Positions 12,700-22,380 of a stretch of DNA of 64,000 nt are shown here, piece by piece (within the stretch, counting starts at the first letter, position 1; each line of letters begins with the position of its first letter). The position numbers and the translations under genes were made by a program. Source of the DNA: Shinisaurus crocodilurus (Eukaryota; Chordata; Lepidosauria; Squamata; Shinisauridae); NCBI GenBank assembly GCA_021292165.1, contig CM037879.1:21227525-21291524 (forward strand), given 5' to 3'. The notes under the pieces were generated by a model that ran no database searches, was not told the DNA's origin, and saw nothing but the letters and a program-made list of their open reading frames with translations.

Positions 12700-13300
12700 G
12701 AATGACCACCAGCTCCTGCACGTTAGCTTAGGGGTTCATCTGAAGCCCTCCTCTGGGTGCGCCCAACCCCAGAAATCACACAGGTGGCAACTAGGGATAC
12801 ATCCTTATCTGTGCTGGTGCCTCATTTATGGAACACCCTCTCCCAAAATCATACAATCATAGAGTTGCCGGGGAATTGGTAGGCTATCCAGTCCAACCCC
12901 TGCTCAATGCAGGAAATCCAGAGTGACCCCAACAGATGGTTGACCTGCCTCTGCTTGAAAGCCTCCAGCGAGGGAAAGCCCACCACCCCTTCAGGTAACT
13001 GGTTCCATTGTTGAACTGTTCTTACCATCAAAAAGTTACTCCCAATGTTCAACCAACATCTCCCCGCCTGCAAAATAAGTCCATTAGACTGACTCCTCCT
13101 GCTCTCTGGGACAGCAGAGAACAAGTCTTGGCCCACAAGGCACCTACTCTCTGTCACTCAGGGCACAAGGTGAAGACTTTTATTCTCCCACACTTCCAGC
13201 TATTTAAAAAACAACACAATTATATTTTATATTGTTATACCTGCTGGTTTCATCTTAGCAGTGTTCTTGCTTTTGGGTTTTTTATTATTTAAAATTAGTA
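12700..13300 (+). mobile_element. L2-type LINE 3' end, interrupted by CR1
   Basis: The left part (12700-12850) ends CATTTATGGAACACCCTCTC. It resumes at about 13116 with GGCACCTACTCTCTGTCAC and AAGACTTTTATTCTCCCACA. The interval is the CR1 fragment at 12853-13115. Confidence 0.65.
12853..13115 (-). mobile_element. CR1 LINE 3' fragment inside an L2-type LINE
   Basis: It starts at the CR1 tail (ATCATAGAGTTGCCGG) and includes the complement of VRTVQQWNQLPEGVVGFPSL. L2-type sequence flanks it on both sides. Confidence 0.8.
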
Positions 13301-13493
13301 TCATATCGAGCTGGATCCAGAGTCATGCTTAGAACAGACCCATTAAAATCAAGGGAACTGAAGTCATGACTAACTTGTCCAATTAATTTCATTAGGTCTA
13401 TTCTAAGCATGAATAAGTCTAGATCCAACCCATTGTGTTTAGCATCACTAGCTGCCTTGAGCTGAGCATACCTTATAGAGAGCGATGCTTTGT

Positions 13494-13617
13494 CAGCCTT
13501 CCCCAACCTGGTGTCCTCCACATTTTGGGCCTCAGCTCCTGTAAGCCCCAGTCAGCATGGCCAATGGCCAGGAATGCTGGGAGTTGTAGTCCAAAACTAT
13601 CTGGTTGGGGAAGGCAG
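13494..13617. mobile_element. hAT-type foldback MITE, CCTTCCCCAACC type
   Basis: Arms CAGCCTTCCCCAACCTGG and GGTTGGGGAAGGCAG around a GGGAGTTGTAGTCC interior. No clear flank duplication. Confidence 0.7.
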
Positions 13618-14154
13618 CTTTAAGTAAAATAAGCATAATCAGAGTGAGCCTTCGGCCTCTTTATCTGCCACAGAAGCTCTCTACGAACTGGTCTGTAATG
13701 TTTGTAAGGACTGGACAATGGGGCGAACTATCCTCTCAGCACTTGCTACTTTTGAGGCTTCAAAGCAAAGTTGTTCAACAAAACTTTTAAGCAAAGACAT
13801 CAAATGCAAGCTGGAGATTATATACACCAGCCACCGAAAAAGCATTATACTAGGAAGGAACTTTTAGAAGGAGGATTAACTACGGGAAGAGAAAAAACGA
13901 CAGGGGGAAAAAATATGTACGTCGAAATCGAACATCCCGCGTGCAGACGTCCACTTACGAAACGGCACTCTCTCCTCCCCACTGCAGCCCCTGCTGCATC
14001 CCTCCCAAATGTTCCCCAGGGGGTCCCCTAATCCAGATTTTGAGGGCATGCAGAGGAGTCGCCCCCTCCCTGCTTTGTTGACAGAAGCAATTCCATCAGG
14101 AGGAGGACTTCAGTGGATACCACCCATACATTTATTTCATGGAGGGTAGCTGGT

Positions 14155-14375
14155 GTAAAGCTGTGGCTAAGACTACCGAGCTACAGATCAGCAAGTCCTC
14201 AACCCGAACTCACTCAGCAGCCTCAGGCAAGCCACTCAACATCAGCTCGCCAAGACATATTATGGGGATATTACCACTGACCTACCTTACAGGGTTGCTG
14301 TTAAGATTATAAATAAGATAATGTACGTGAAGTTCTTTGGGCCCTCTTAAGTTGCAATATAAATGCTAAGCAGAG
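14155..14375 (+). mobile_element. Old MIR/CORE-like SINE
   Basis: It carries CCTACCTTACAGGGTTGCTG and AAGTTGCAATATAAATGCTA, similar to mammalian MIR order but diverged. Confidence 0.55.
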
Positions 14376-14384
14376 AGCATAGTA

Positions 14385-14570
14385 CAGTAGCGAGAGAGCT
14401 GGTCTTAGCCCCAGGAACCCTGGATCCAAATCCCTGCTCAGCCATGAAGCAAGCTGCCTAACCTACCACACAGGGTTGTTGTGAGTATGAACCAGGGCAG
14501 GGGGAGAAGAGACACCATGTACACCATTCCAAGCTTCTTGGGAGGAAAGGAGGGATTAAATCGGGGTAGG
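14385..14570 (+). mobile_element. tRNA-headed SINE copy
   Basis: A diverged head (GAGAGCTGGTCTTAGCCCC) is followed by ACAGGGTTGTTGTGAG and AGCTTCTTGGGAGGAAAGGA. Confidence 0.65.
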
Positions 14571-14682
14571 GAACCTGTGGCCCGCCACATGTTGGACTAC
14601 AACTCCCATCATCCCTGACCACTGGCTGGGGCAGATGGGAACTGAGAGTCCCACGACACCTGGAGGACCACAGGTTTCCCAT
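14570..14682. mobile_element. Foldback MITE
   Basis: GGGTAGGGAACCTGTGGCCC pairs with GGACCACAGGTTTCCC. Confidence 0.6.
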
Positions 14683-15672
14683 TCATGAATTAAACAAATG
14701 AAAGAGTGCTACTATTATTCTGTCAGTTCTGATGGCTGCACAGAGCCTCCAGGTATAGGAAAGTGTAAGCCCCCGCCGGACCACGAGAGGTAGAGGTTGA
14801 AGAAATGCCAACATAAGCAGCCTCAGAGCAGTGGGCATAGAGGGGGCGATGAAATGCCAGGAGGCTGGGGAAAGAAAGAGACGGGGAGGGCTGCTGCTAC
14901 CGTGTAGCTGGCTGACCACTGTTGGAAACAGGAGGCGAGTCTAGATGGGAGACTCGGTCTGACCAGGGCCGGTGCAAGGCAGTTTGGTGCCCTAGGCAAG
15001 ATCAGATATTTAGCGCCCCCCCCTTCCCACTTGAGCCCTCCCTCCCTCCAGCCCTATGCCCTCTGGCACCCCTCTAGCCCTGCGCCCTAGGCAGCTGCCT
15101 AGTTGGCCTAATGGTAGCACCGGCCCTGGGTCTGACCCGGCAGGGCTCCTAGGTTCTCAAGCTACATTTATGCAAGCGAGAGCGAGACATACAGACAGAG
15201 ATATGGGCTGCAGCACTTATTCACAGATTTCAGGCAGCGCTACCACTCCCTTTTTACGATTTGTCACTGTTTCCTAAGCAGCCACTATCACATCAGGAGA
15301 CATTTGCCAGCAAGTTCGGGCACACACACCTACGCTGCAAACGTAAGACTAGCTTCAAAACTGATCCGACTTTCTTTGGGAAATGTAGTTTTGGGGCAGC
15401 GCAGAAAAAAATCTGTTAGCAAACTCCATCACAGAAGTGCAGCTCCTTGAGGGTAAACAGTAAATGTTACGCTGCTGTAAAACCAATTTAGGTTAGTAAA
15501 CATGCTGTTAAACAGATCACCCACTACTACTCTGTTAAGCAGCAGCACATGGGGTACTTCATCCATCCTCTGTTCCAGCCTTCTCCAACCTGGCTGGAAG
15601 ATGCTGGGAGTCATAGCCCAACATACCTGGAGGGCTGGTGAAGGCTAGAATCACGATCACTAACATCTACTG

Positions 15673-15740
15673 CAGTGTTCTCCAACCTTGGGTCCCCAGA
15701 TGTTTTTGGCCTACAACTTCCAGCATGCCCCAGCCAGTTT
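15673..15740. mobile_element. hAT-type foldback MITE, one arm
   Basis: It contains the left arm CAGTGTTCTCCAACCTTGG up to the centre; the right arm is missing. Confidence 0.7.
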
Positions 15741-15835
15741 TTTTCTCCATTCTAAAAGGTTGAATTATAGGAGTATAGGAGGCTGCCTTACATTAAGTCA
15801 GACCCTTGATCCATCTAACCCAGTATCGTCTACAG

Positions 15836-15970
15836 CAGTGTTCTCCAACCTTGGGTCCCCAGATGTTTTTGGCCTACAACTCCCAGCATGCCCCAGCCAG
15901 CGTAGCTGGCTGGGGCATGCTGGGAGTTGTAGGCCAAAAACATCTGGGGACCCAAGGTTGGAGAACACTG
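15836..15970. mobile_element. hAT-type foldback MITE, near-perfect 135-bp hairpin
   Basis: The two arms are complementary over almost the whole element, with a small centre at GCCAGCGTAGCTGGC. The flanks GTCTACAG and ATCTACTG match at 6 of 8 bases. Confidence 0.85.
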
Positions 15971-16942
15971 ATCTACTGGGTGACTACTTGATAGTACCCT
16001 TCTGTTCTGTGTAACCAACACGAAAGGCAAGGGCCCATAAAGAGGAGGTTCATAGTGCCTACTTCCCAGCACTCTCCTCCTCTGGAGAACCACCAAAGTC
16101 CGATCCTGGGCATATTGCTTCAAGAAAATAAATTCTTTAAATTAAGAGTCTGTGGAAAGAATCTATCTTTCACTCTTTGCACAAAACCTAGCAATACTAG
16201 GAGCCTTAGCAGAAAAAAACAACAAACTTTAAGAAGTCACTTTGGCAGCTTAGGGATAGCAGTAGGATTATTTGAGTGTAGTGCTTTTAGAGGAGTTTTT
16301 TGGGTGTGTGTTTTTAACTTTATGTATTGGCTGGGAAACAAATTCCCATTAACTGGGAACTGAGGAGTAGGAGCAGGTTAAAAACACTTATGCACACAGG
16401 ATGTTGTCTAATACTGTATATATACTATGGGCCAGAGACAACAGGGTGAGCTGGAAACCTAAATAAGTTAGTGCACATTGGAACTGGTGGTATTAGATTC
16501 ATAAGCCCTCACTGTGATTCAGGAAGCCGCAAATTCTTTTCCCCTTCACCCTATCAACCAGGTATGGAGACTTTACAAGAATTTGGCTACTTTTTCTATT
16601 AGGCTGCAGGTGACTAACACAGGTACATGCAAGGTAGTGACCTAGTAACTGTTTCCGTATCGCATGCACCCCAAATCATACGCATTTAGCTCCAGGACAG
16701 GAGTCTCTACAAAATGCCACACCATTGCATCTGGCCCAACTTTTCATTTTGGCACAATACATTGCCAAGTGTACTGCCCCAGTGCCAATAACTGCCAAAA
16801 TATGTATATAAATAAGGAAGGAACTGGGGGTGTGCACCCCAAGCTAAGCATTGGAGCACCCCAAATCAGATACCTACACCGCTAGGACAGCATCCTCTAC
16901 CAGAGGGCATATATTATCCCATCAGGTCTAGTACTTATTTTG

Positions 16943-17110
16943 GTTCATAGATCATAGAGTTGGAAGGGGCCTACAAGGCCATCGAGTCCAACCCCCTGCT
17001 CAATGCAGGAAACTAGAGGGGTCTCCCATCCTCCAAGTAATAACCAGGCCTGACCCTGCTTAGCTTTCCACGCTGAGACAAGGTGAGCCAGCGTGAGCCA
17101 CTGGCCTGTT
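16943..17110 (-). mobile_element. 5S rRNA-derived SINE with CR1 3' tail
   Basis: The reverse complement reads GCTAAGCAGGGTCAGGCCTG, then ACTTGGAGGATGGGAGACC, TAGTTTCCTGCATTGAGCAG and the CR1 tail. Head, junction and tail match the copy at 39085. Confidence 0.85.
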
Positions 17111-18362
17111 GTATGGGAGCAAGACACTATTATTCTGGGGTGCACACACCCAGTTCCTTATTCATTAGCTAATACTGGCATACTTGACAGCATCTTGCAC
17201 CCAAACAAAGCATTGGGCCAGACTCAGCTCTATGCCAGAAGGTCATGACAGTGACTGTTTGTGTCAACAGGTGTTAAATGCTGATATAGCAAATGAAATC
17301 TAGGGCACAATCCAATGTGGATGGCAGTAAGCCTCTGAACTCGGAGAATTACGGGCATCCTATGCAGGGTGGGATGAGCAAGGAGGTGAACTTCGCCTCC
17401 CCTGCAAATCAGCCACAGTCGTTTCAGGCAGGGAGGGAAGGAGGCTGGAGCGCCACCAGGATACATCATACCCTGGCGGACCAGGTCTCCTCCCCTCCTC
17501 CTGAAATCCCCTCCTTAGCCCTTCAGAGAAGCAGCCAGAGCAGTTCTTTCTGCACAGGCTTGGGGGGGGGGGCGGGAACAGACGGACATTGAAGTGCAGA
17601 TCCCCAGCAACAAGGTTGGAGCTCCTTCCCAACCTGGGATCTGGGAATCTGAACAATTCCATGGCACTTTAGATGCTGTCTAGAGGGCCATAGGATCACT
17701 CTTTTACAAGATTAACTTTAGAATTAGAGGATTTTTTCATGATTCTTGCGCTGACAACAAAGAGACACAAATGACACTATTCACTGTTTTAATGTTTAAA
17801 TGCTTGAAGAGCTGATATTTAAGGGATCCATTTGACCTCACAGAAGAAGGACCATTACAATGTCAAGTGAATGTTACTTTCCAGCCATTTCCAAGAACTG
17901 AGGATGAAAAAATGTGTTTTGCATCAAGCTAGACATTGCAATGTTTAGCTTGTTATTCTTATGCTAGTCCAACTGTTTTCTCAAAAAAAAAATATTTTGC
18001 AGTTCTTTTGAAGTCCAGCCTTATTTTTACTGGACTATAAAGAAAGAGAAGGAGTCAGAAACTATCAACCAATGGGAAGTTTTTCACCATCATTTAAGTC
18101 TGGTAGACACCTTAAACACTACAATATATTTGCCAAGGAAAGCTGGCAACAATATTGGTCTTAACACAACCAAAAGAGTCTTATGGTTCCTTAACGAGTA
18201 ACAAATGTATTGTGACATAACATGGCTACCCCTCTGCAATTGTTTGTTATTGATCATGTAGCATCAGGGCAAAAGCAAAGAGGTACTTTTAAAAACATAC
18301 CAGCTAACATGTTTTTAATACTACTCAGTATTGTAGCTACATAGAAAGATAGTGATAAAAAC

Positions 18363-18455
18363 GTTAAGGTTGCAATCCTATACACACTTACCTGAAAGGA
18401 AGCCCCATTGAACTCTATGGGACTTTTGAGTAAGCATGTATAGGACTGCACTGTA
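18363..18455. repeat. Foldback with GTTGCAATCC / GGACTGCA ends
   Basis: GTTGCAATCCTATACACACTT pairs with the complement of GCATGTATAGGACTGCA around AACTCTATGGGACTT. Related copies lie at 18805-18965, 19105-19165 and 52319. Confidence 0.65.
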
Positions 18456-18565
18456 AGCAGCCAAAGCAAGCCAGCCTCAAGAAGGAGCCCCAACACTGAA
18501 TCGAGGTTAAACATTCATTCACAGCACAATCTTATGCATGTCTACTCAGAAGTAAATCTCAATGG

Positions 18566-18800
18566 GTTTATTTATTTATTATATTTATACCCTGCCTTTT
18601 TTCCTGCAAGGAACCCAAGGCAGCTTACATAATTCTCCTCCTCTTCTCCATTTTATCCTCACAACAACCCTGTGAGGTAGGTTAGGCTGAGTCAGTGACT
18701 GGCCCAAAGTCACCCAGTGAGTTTCATGGCCAAGTGGGGACTTGAACCCGGATCTCCCCAGCCAAACACTCTTGACCACTACACCACGCTGGCTCTCAGG
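18566..18800 (-). mobile_element. tRNA-headed SINE, near full length
   Basis: The minus strand begins GAGAGCCAGCGTGGTGTAGT and ends in the AATAAATAAATA tail. Head, core (ACAGGGTTGTTGTGAGGATA) and L2-like tail are all clear. Confidence 0.9.
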
Positions 18801-19832
18801 GTTCAATGGTGCTTACTCCCTAGTGTATTTAGGATTGCAGCCTCAGCTCCCCACATAAATGTCATGCAAGGCTGCAATTCTATGCCCTCTTCCCTGGGAG
18901 AAAGTGCCCTTGAACACAATGGAACTTACTTTGGAATAAACAAGTATAAGATTGCACCCTACATCTTGTCAACATGTTGCCCTCAACAGAAAACCTAGCA
19001 GTTTCAGTGTTTGAGGAACCCATTCTTGAAAATGCTAGCTAGCTTGTCACTTGCACTCATCCCTACCTTACAGAGTGGCAAACAAACCCAGCTATACATG
19101 TTGCCTGCCGAAGAGACAAGCCCCACTGAACTCAATGGGACTTATGCCTAAGTAAGCATGTTTGGGATAGCTGCCCCCAAATTTCTGTACTTAATACAGG
19201 AGATAATTTGGGGGGAGGTGAGTAAGCCCTCTCACACATACCTGCACGTCTTTCTCCCGTGGATGCGCCTCAAGCCAGAACAGGCTCCGACCTCTCACCC
19301 AGACGTAACCCGTTTTGGAAAACATCCGAGGTCAACCCGGGTTTCCTTTCTGTAATACTTTAAAACAAGAAGGGGCTCGGCTAACCAAGGGGGCTGCCTC
19401 GTGCTAAATGCGGGCCAGAGTGGGGCGTGCCTTTCCGGTGTGGGAGCGTGGGCTGAATAGCCCGTCTCCCCTTCTGGTGTCAACGTCCCGATCGCTTAGC
19501 TCCGGGTAGCCACAGGATCGCGCCGGGCGAAAAATGACAGACAGCAACTTCTGGCGGGAGCGTCGGGGCGCTTGAAGAGCACGTGCAGTGAGCATGTTAA
19601 GAGCGCTCTCCCTGTCCTACTGGTTCCCCCCCAGACACACAGATTTGGGGGCTAGGGGCGCAGAGGCACCGTTCTCGTGGTCCTTTGCTTTTTAAGTGCT
19701 CTGGCCGATCTGGATCCGCCGACCCAGCAGGAATGCCCCCGTCGCCGGGGAGCCCCTCCAGGGTCGCCTCCCGTCCCCACTCGCAGGAGGCGGCGCTCCC
19801 TCCCTCTCCCCGCCCTCCCCAACCGGCGGTAC

Positions 19833-20381
19833 CTTCTTCATGATGCCCGTCTTCCTCTTGCTGAACGTGGTGTAGCGCCGCAGCTTGTTGTCGATGAATT
19901 CCATCTTGATCTTGACGCGGCCGCGGGTCTTCTTGCCGGGCTTGGCGCCGCTCACCGCGCCGCTGCCGCCGCCGTAGCCCGCCGCCGCTACTGCTGCCGC
20001 CGCTGCCGCCGCCGCCGCCTCCGAGCCCCCCACCACCCCCAGTTCCATGTCACCTAAAGTCCGCTTCAGGCCGCGCCGGTCGCCCACCAGCTCCTCGTCT
20101 TCGGCCGAGTCCGAGTCACTGCCGCTGGGGCTGGCCGCCGACGCCACACCGACATCCCGGTCCCGCTCGAAGCGGCCCCCGACCGTCCCCGGCTGCCCGC
20201 TAGGCGGGCCCGTCCCATTGCCGGGGCCCCGGACTGCTGCAGAGCCGCCGCCGCCGCCGCCGTTCGCACCCCGGGGGAGCCCGGCTCCTGGACGGCCGGA
20301 GGACGTCCGCGCCATGCCCATGACCGAACCCCGGGGCAGGGCGGCAGCGCCGTTCCCGGCCCCGGCCTGGCTGGGTAACAT
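19833..20381 (-). CDS. SRF: SRF coding exon 1 (N-terminus and first half of MADS box)
   Basis: The exon encodes 183 residues ending in phase 0. The N-terminus (MLPSQAGAG) resembles human SRF. It is followed by Gly-rich stretches including six glycines in a row, an acidic serine cluster (GSDSDSAEDEE) like the CK2-type region of human SRF, RRGLKRTLGDMELG, an alanine tract interrupted by one valine, then GKKTRGRVKIKMEFID and SKRKTGIMKK of the MADS box (residues about 150-183). The donor GTACC follows directly. ATG at 20381 is chosen because it has an ACCACC leader and is the first in-frame ATG. An open frame back to 20420 begins with TTG only, and an in-frame TAG lies at 20435-20433. The exon is very GC-rich and sits in a CpG island. 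The residue matching human Ser103 is Gly here. Confidence 0.96.
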
Positions 20382-20445
20382 GGTGGTGGTGCCGCCGCCT
20401 CCGCCGCTTCCTTCTTCCAAGTGTGAGAGGGACTAACGCGTCGGG

Positions 20446-20463
20446 TCAGGCCGGCGCTGCCAT
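20446..20463 (-). CDS. Upstream ORF in SRF 5' leader (MAAPA)
   Basis: An ATG at 20463-20461 opens a five-codon frame, MAAPA, closed by TGA at 20448-20446, about 65 nt upstream of the SRF start. The context has G at +4 but C at -3, so it is an intermediate initiation site. It belongs to the mRNA only if transcription starts above 20463. Such uORFs can lower translation of the main ORF; that effect is inference. Confidence 0.4.
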   Translation of the reverse strand: MAAPA

Positions 20464-20517
20464 GGGCCCAGCGCCGGCTGCTCCGGCCCGGCCCCCTTCG
20501 CGCTCGGTCTCTGCCCA

Positions 20518-20544
20518 GCCGCCGCCGCCGCCGCCGCCGCCGCC
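20518..20544. repeat. (GCC)n repeat in SRF 5' leader
   Basis: Eight to nine GCC units, read as GGC on the transcribed sense strand. Confidence 0.85.
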
Positions 20545-20635
20545 CGCCTTCCTCCCCGCTTGCTCACACTAGAATCAGGGGCCGCGCCGGCCCGGGGCAC
20601 CCGCCGCCCTCCTCCCCCTCCTTGTTACCTTCCCC

Positions 20636-20645
20636 CCATATAAAG
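20636..20645 (-). promoter_or_regulatory. CArG-like / TATA-like element near SRF transcription start
   Basis: The minus strand reads CTTTATATGG, one mismatch from a CArG box and also TATA-like. A GGGGAAGG stretch follows directly and could be an Ets contact. It may set the start site; the role is inferred from position. Confidence 0.5.
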
Positions 20646-20658
20646 CGATACAATGTTG

Positions 20659-20668
20659 CCTTTTATGG
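20659..20668 (-). promoter_or_regulatory. CArG box (perfect consensus), SRF promoter
   Basis: The minus strand reads CCATAAAAGG, a perfect CC(A/T)6GG. The 20-bp offset from the neighbouring box places both on the same DNA face, about two helical turns apart. Confidence 0.85.
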
Positions 20669-20678
20669 CGAGGACGCT

Positions 20679-20688
20679 CCTTATATGG
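20679..20688 (-). promoter_or_regulatory. CArG box (perfect consensus), SRF promoter
   Basis: The minus strand reads CCATATAAGG, a perfect CC(A/T)6GG. It lies about 300 bp upstream of the SRF ATG and 20 bp (start to start) from a second perfect CArG box. SRF binding its own promoter through CArG boxes is established in mammals, so this is probably an autoregulatory element. Confidence 0.85.
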
Positions 20689-20709
20689 TGAGAGCCGGCG
20701 CTTTGCATC

Positions 20710-20714
20710 TATTG
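20710..20714 (-). promoter_or_regulatory. CCAAT box
   Basis: The minus strand reads GGCCAATAG about 25 bp upstream of the distal CArG box, a usual spacing for an NF-Y-type site in a proximal promoter. Confidence 0.5.
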
Positions 20715-20795
20715 GCCACCCCCTAGCAGCGCTCGCACGCCGTTGGCTCCGGAGGGACGGGCTCGGCTTCCCGTTGGCCGGAGGGAGAAGGGCTT

Positions 20796-20811
20796 ATTTG
20801 CATACATTCCA
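20796..20811. promoter_or_regulatory. Octamer ATTTGCAT overlapped by TEAD-like ACATTCCA
   Basis: ATTTGCAT at 20796-20803 is a perfect octamer motif, and ACATTCCA at 20804-20811 matches the TEAD/M-CAT core. They lie about 110-150 bp upstream of the CArG pair. These are motif matches only. Confidence 0.35.
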
Positions 20812-20830
20812 AGAGAGCTGCGTTCGTTGC

Positions 20831-20837
20831 GACGTCA
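20831..20837 (-). promoter_or_regulatory. CRE-like TGACGTC
   Basis: The minus strand reads GTGACGTCGC, a near-full cAMP response element in the upstream part of the CpG island. It is a motif match only. Confidence 0.35.
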
Positions 20838-20989
20838 CGCGGAGGCGCAGCTCTTAAAGGGAAAGAGTCCACCTCCGAAGGAGTAGCCTGTGAATATATA
20901 CCCGGGGTGACAGAGAACGGGAGGGAAGCGAGGAGTGCGGCTTGACTGAGAGAAAAGAACCGTAGAAATATCTCCGGGCCCAACAGCGG

Positions 20990-22187
20990 AGAGGCTGGCG
21001 GAGTGATGCCCGAGGCATGTTTATCCTAAACCCCCACTGAGGTCAGGGATTATAATTACTTGTTTACTCCCGAGTAAGAGGCAAGGAAGGATCCTAGGAC
21101 TTGCATGCGCCCAGTTGACTATGAAGGGCAAGAATGTTGCACCCCCATAAATTCAAAAATTTCAGCCAAGGACACGAGGGAAGCACCGTCTCCGTACAGC
21201 GGTGCAAGGGAGCTAAGAAACAAGCGCGGGAGTTGGATGAAAACTAACCCCCCACGCAGGGGGCTCAGAGCCCCGCCTAATCTCATCCCCTCTTCGCCGG
21301 CAAGGAAACCCGAGCTAGCCCAGGACAGGATCGCGCCCCCTCACGCCTCCTGAGGTCGGATCTCAGCCTGCCCCAATCTGCTGCCCTCCAGAATGCCTTG
21401 ATCTACCATTCACATCCTCCCTAGCCCGCATGGCCGTGGGAGATGCTGGGAGTTGAAGTCCAACACATCTGGAGGGCATCAGGTCGCGGAAAGGCTACCT
21501 TACAGGATCAGAGAGATCTGGGGATTTGGTGGCGCACTCCTGTTCACACCTGCTCAAGAGTAAGCCGGACTGAACGCAGTAGTATATTTTCTGAAGAAAT
21601 AGTTTACATAGACTCAAAACTCCTGTAAAAGCTCTTACAGGGGGAGAGCAATTCACCCCTCACACCACAAAGCTACCAAGGAACTACATTAGCCTTTTGC
21701 ACACACACAACACTTAGGATAGGTTGATACAACAGGTGATTTGTAGGTAGGCAAGCCACGCCAGAATCTTCAAAGTACCTTTTCGAGCTTTCCCTGCACT
21801 GAAAACTGGAAAAATAACTGTTCAAGATAAGAATCTCCGCCTTTGCCAAACACCATGAGGGTCGAAAACAGTAGAAGCAGCAGCCATGTTTACCAACAGC
21901 ATCCTACCCATATTCAAAAATTTAACACAAATATACAAAAAAATTTAAAATATGCAACTAGCAAGAGAAAGTACATTGCAAAACTTAAGCACCGGAGTGA
22001 GTCACATGTACAGGAAGAAATGCTTGCTTGCTTGCTTTCCTGGCTGCTCCTAAAAATGGAGATCATTTGTGACTTGGGGAATGTCAATACTGCAGCCAGT
22101 TCCATCTTCAAGTAATATAGTTGCAGAAGGAGACTAGAAATCTCGAACTACAATTCCCAGCCATGACAGTTAAAAGTCCTATTAAAC
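20990..22187. other. SRF upstream intergenic, mostly unassigned
   Basis: Apart from the foldback at 21370-21492, nothing is recognised. GC content falls away from the CpG island. Confidence 0.6.
21370..21492. mobile_element. Foldback MITE, CCTTCCCCAACC type
   Basis: CTGCCCTCCAGAATGCC pairs with ACACATCTGGAGGGCATCAGG. It lies about 450 bp beyond the SRF CpG island. Confidence 0.6.
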
Positions 22188-22250
22188 CAGTGTTCTCCAA
22201 CCTTGGGTCCCCAGATGTTTTTGGCCTACAACTCCCAGCATGCTCCATGG
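22188..22250. mobile_element. hAT-type foldback MITE, one arm
   Basis: It carries the left arm up to CCCAGCATGCTCCATGG; the right arm is absent. Confidence 0.7.
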
Positions 22251-22380
22251 CAGTCTAGCATTCACCAGAGGAAAAAAATGTGTAAGATATCAAGAGGTTC
22301 ATAGAATCATAGAAAAGTAGAGTTGGAAGGGACCTACAAGGCCATCGAGTCCAACCCCCTGCTCAATGCAGGAATCTAGG

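Larger units (their letters stand above)
794..19832 (-). other. SRF: SRF intron 1 (about 19.0 kb)
   Basis: The span is bounded by the GT donor at 19832-19831 and the AG acceptor at 795-794, and the exons on either side join in frame within the MADS box. It is filled with LINE fragments, SINEs and foldback DNA elements, listed separately. Stretches where I recognise nothing beyond simple sequence include about 1350-2520, 5650-6660, 7510-9070, 9280-10120, 10270-12440, 13620-14150, 14685-15670, 15975-16940 and 17115-18360. Several short ORFs occur there, but none shows a recognisable domain. Confidence 0.9.
20382..20640 (-). other. SRF: SRF 5' UTR (extent inferred)
   Basis: This GC-rich stretch lies between the CArG/TATA-like element and the start codon. 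It contains a run of about eight to nine GCC triplets (20518-20544, read as GGC in the transcript) and a small upstream ORF. The transcription start is not visible directly and is placed by the promoter motifs. Confidence 0.6.
19400..20960. promoter_or_regulatory. CpG island over SRF promoter and exon 1
   Basis: The span is conspicuously rich in G, C and CpG compared with the AT-richer, CpG-poor flanks. It covers the proximal promoter, 5' UTR, first coding exon and start of intron 1. The limits are estimated by eye. Confidence 0.75.

Noticed and set aside
18566..18800. tRNA gene
   Set aside because: The tRNA-like head belongs to a SINE, with no complete cloverleaf and with MIR/L2-like sequence following.
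20382..20420. Extended SRF N-terminus starting at 20420
   Set aside because: It begins at TTG, not ATG, and the ATG at 20381 has the better context and matches the family start. An in-frame stop lies just upstream.
19677..20436. Plus-strand Arg/Pro-rich ORFs opposite SRF exon 1
   Set aside because: They are antisense shadows of a GC-rich coding exon, with low-complexity composition and no domain.
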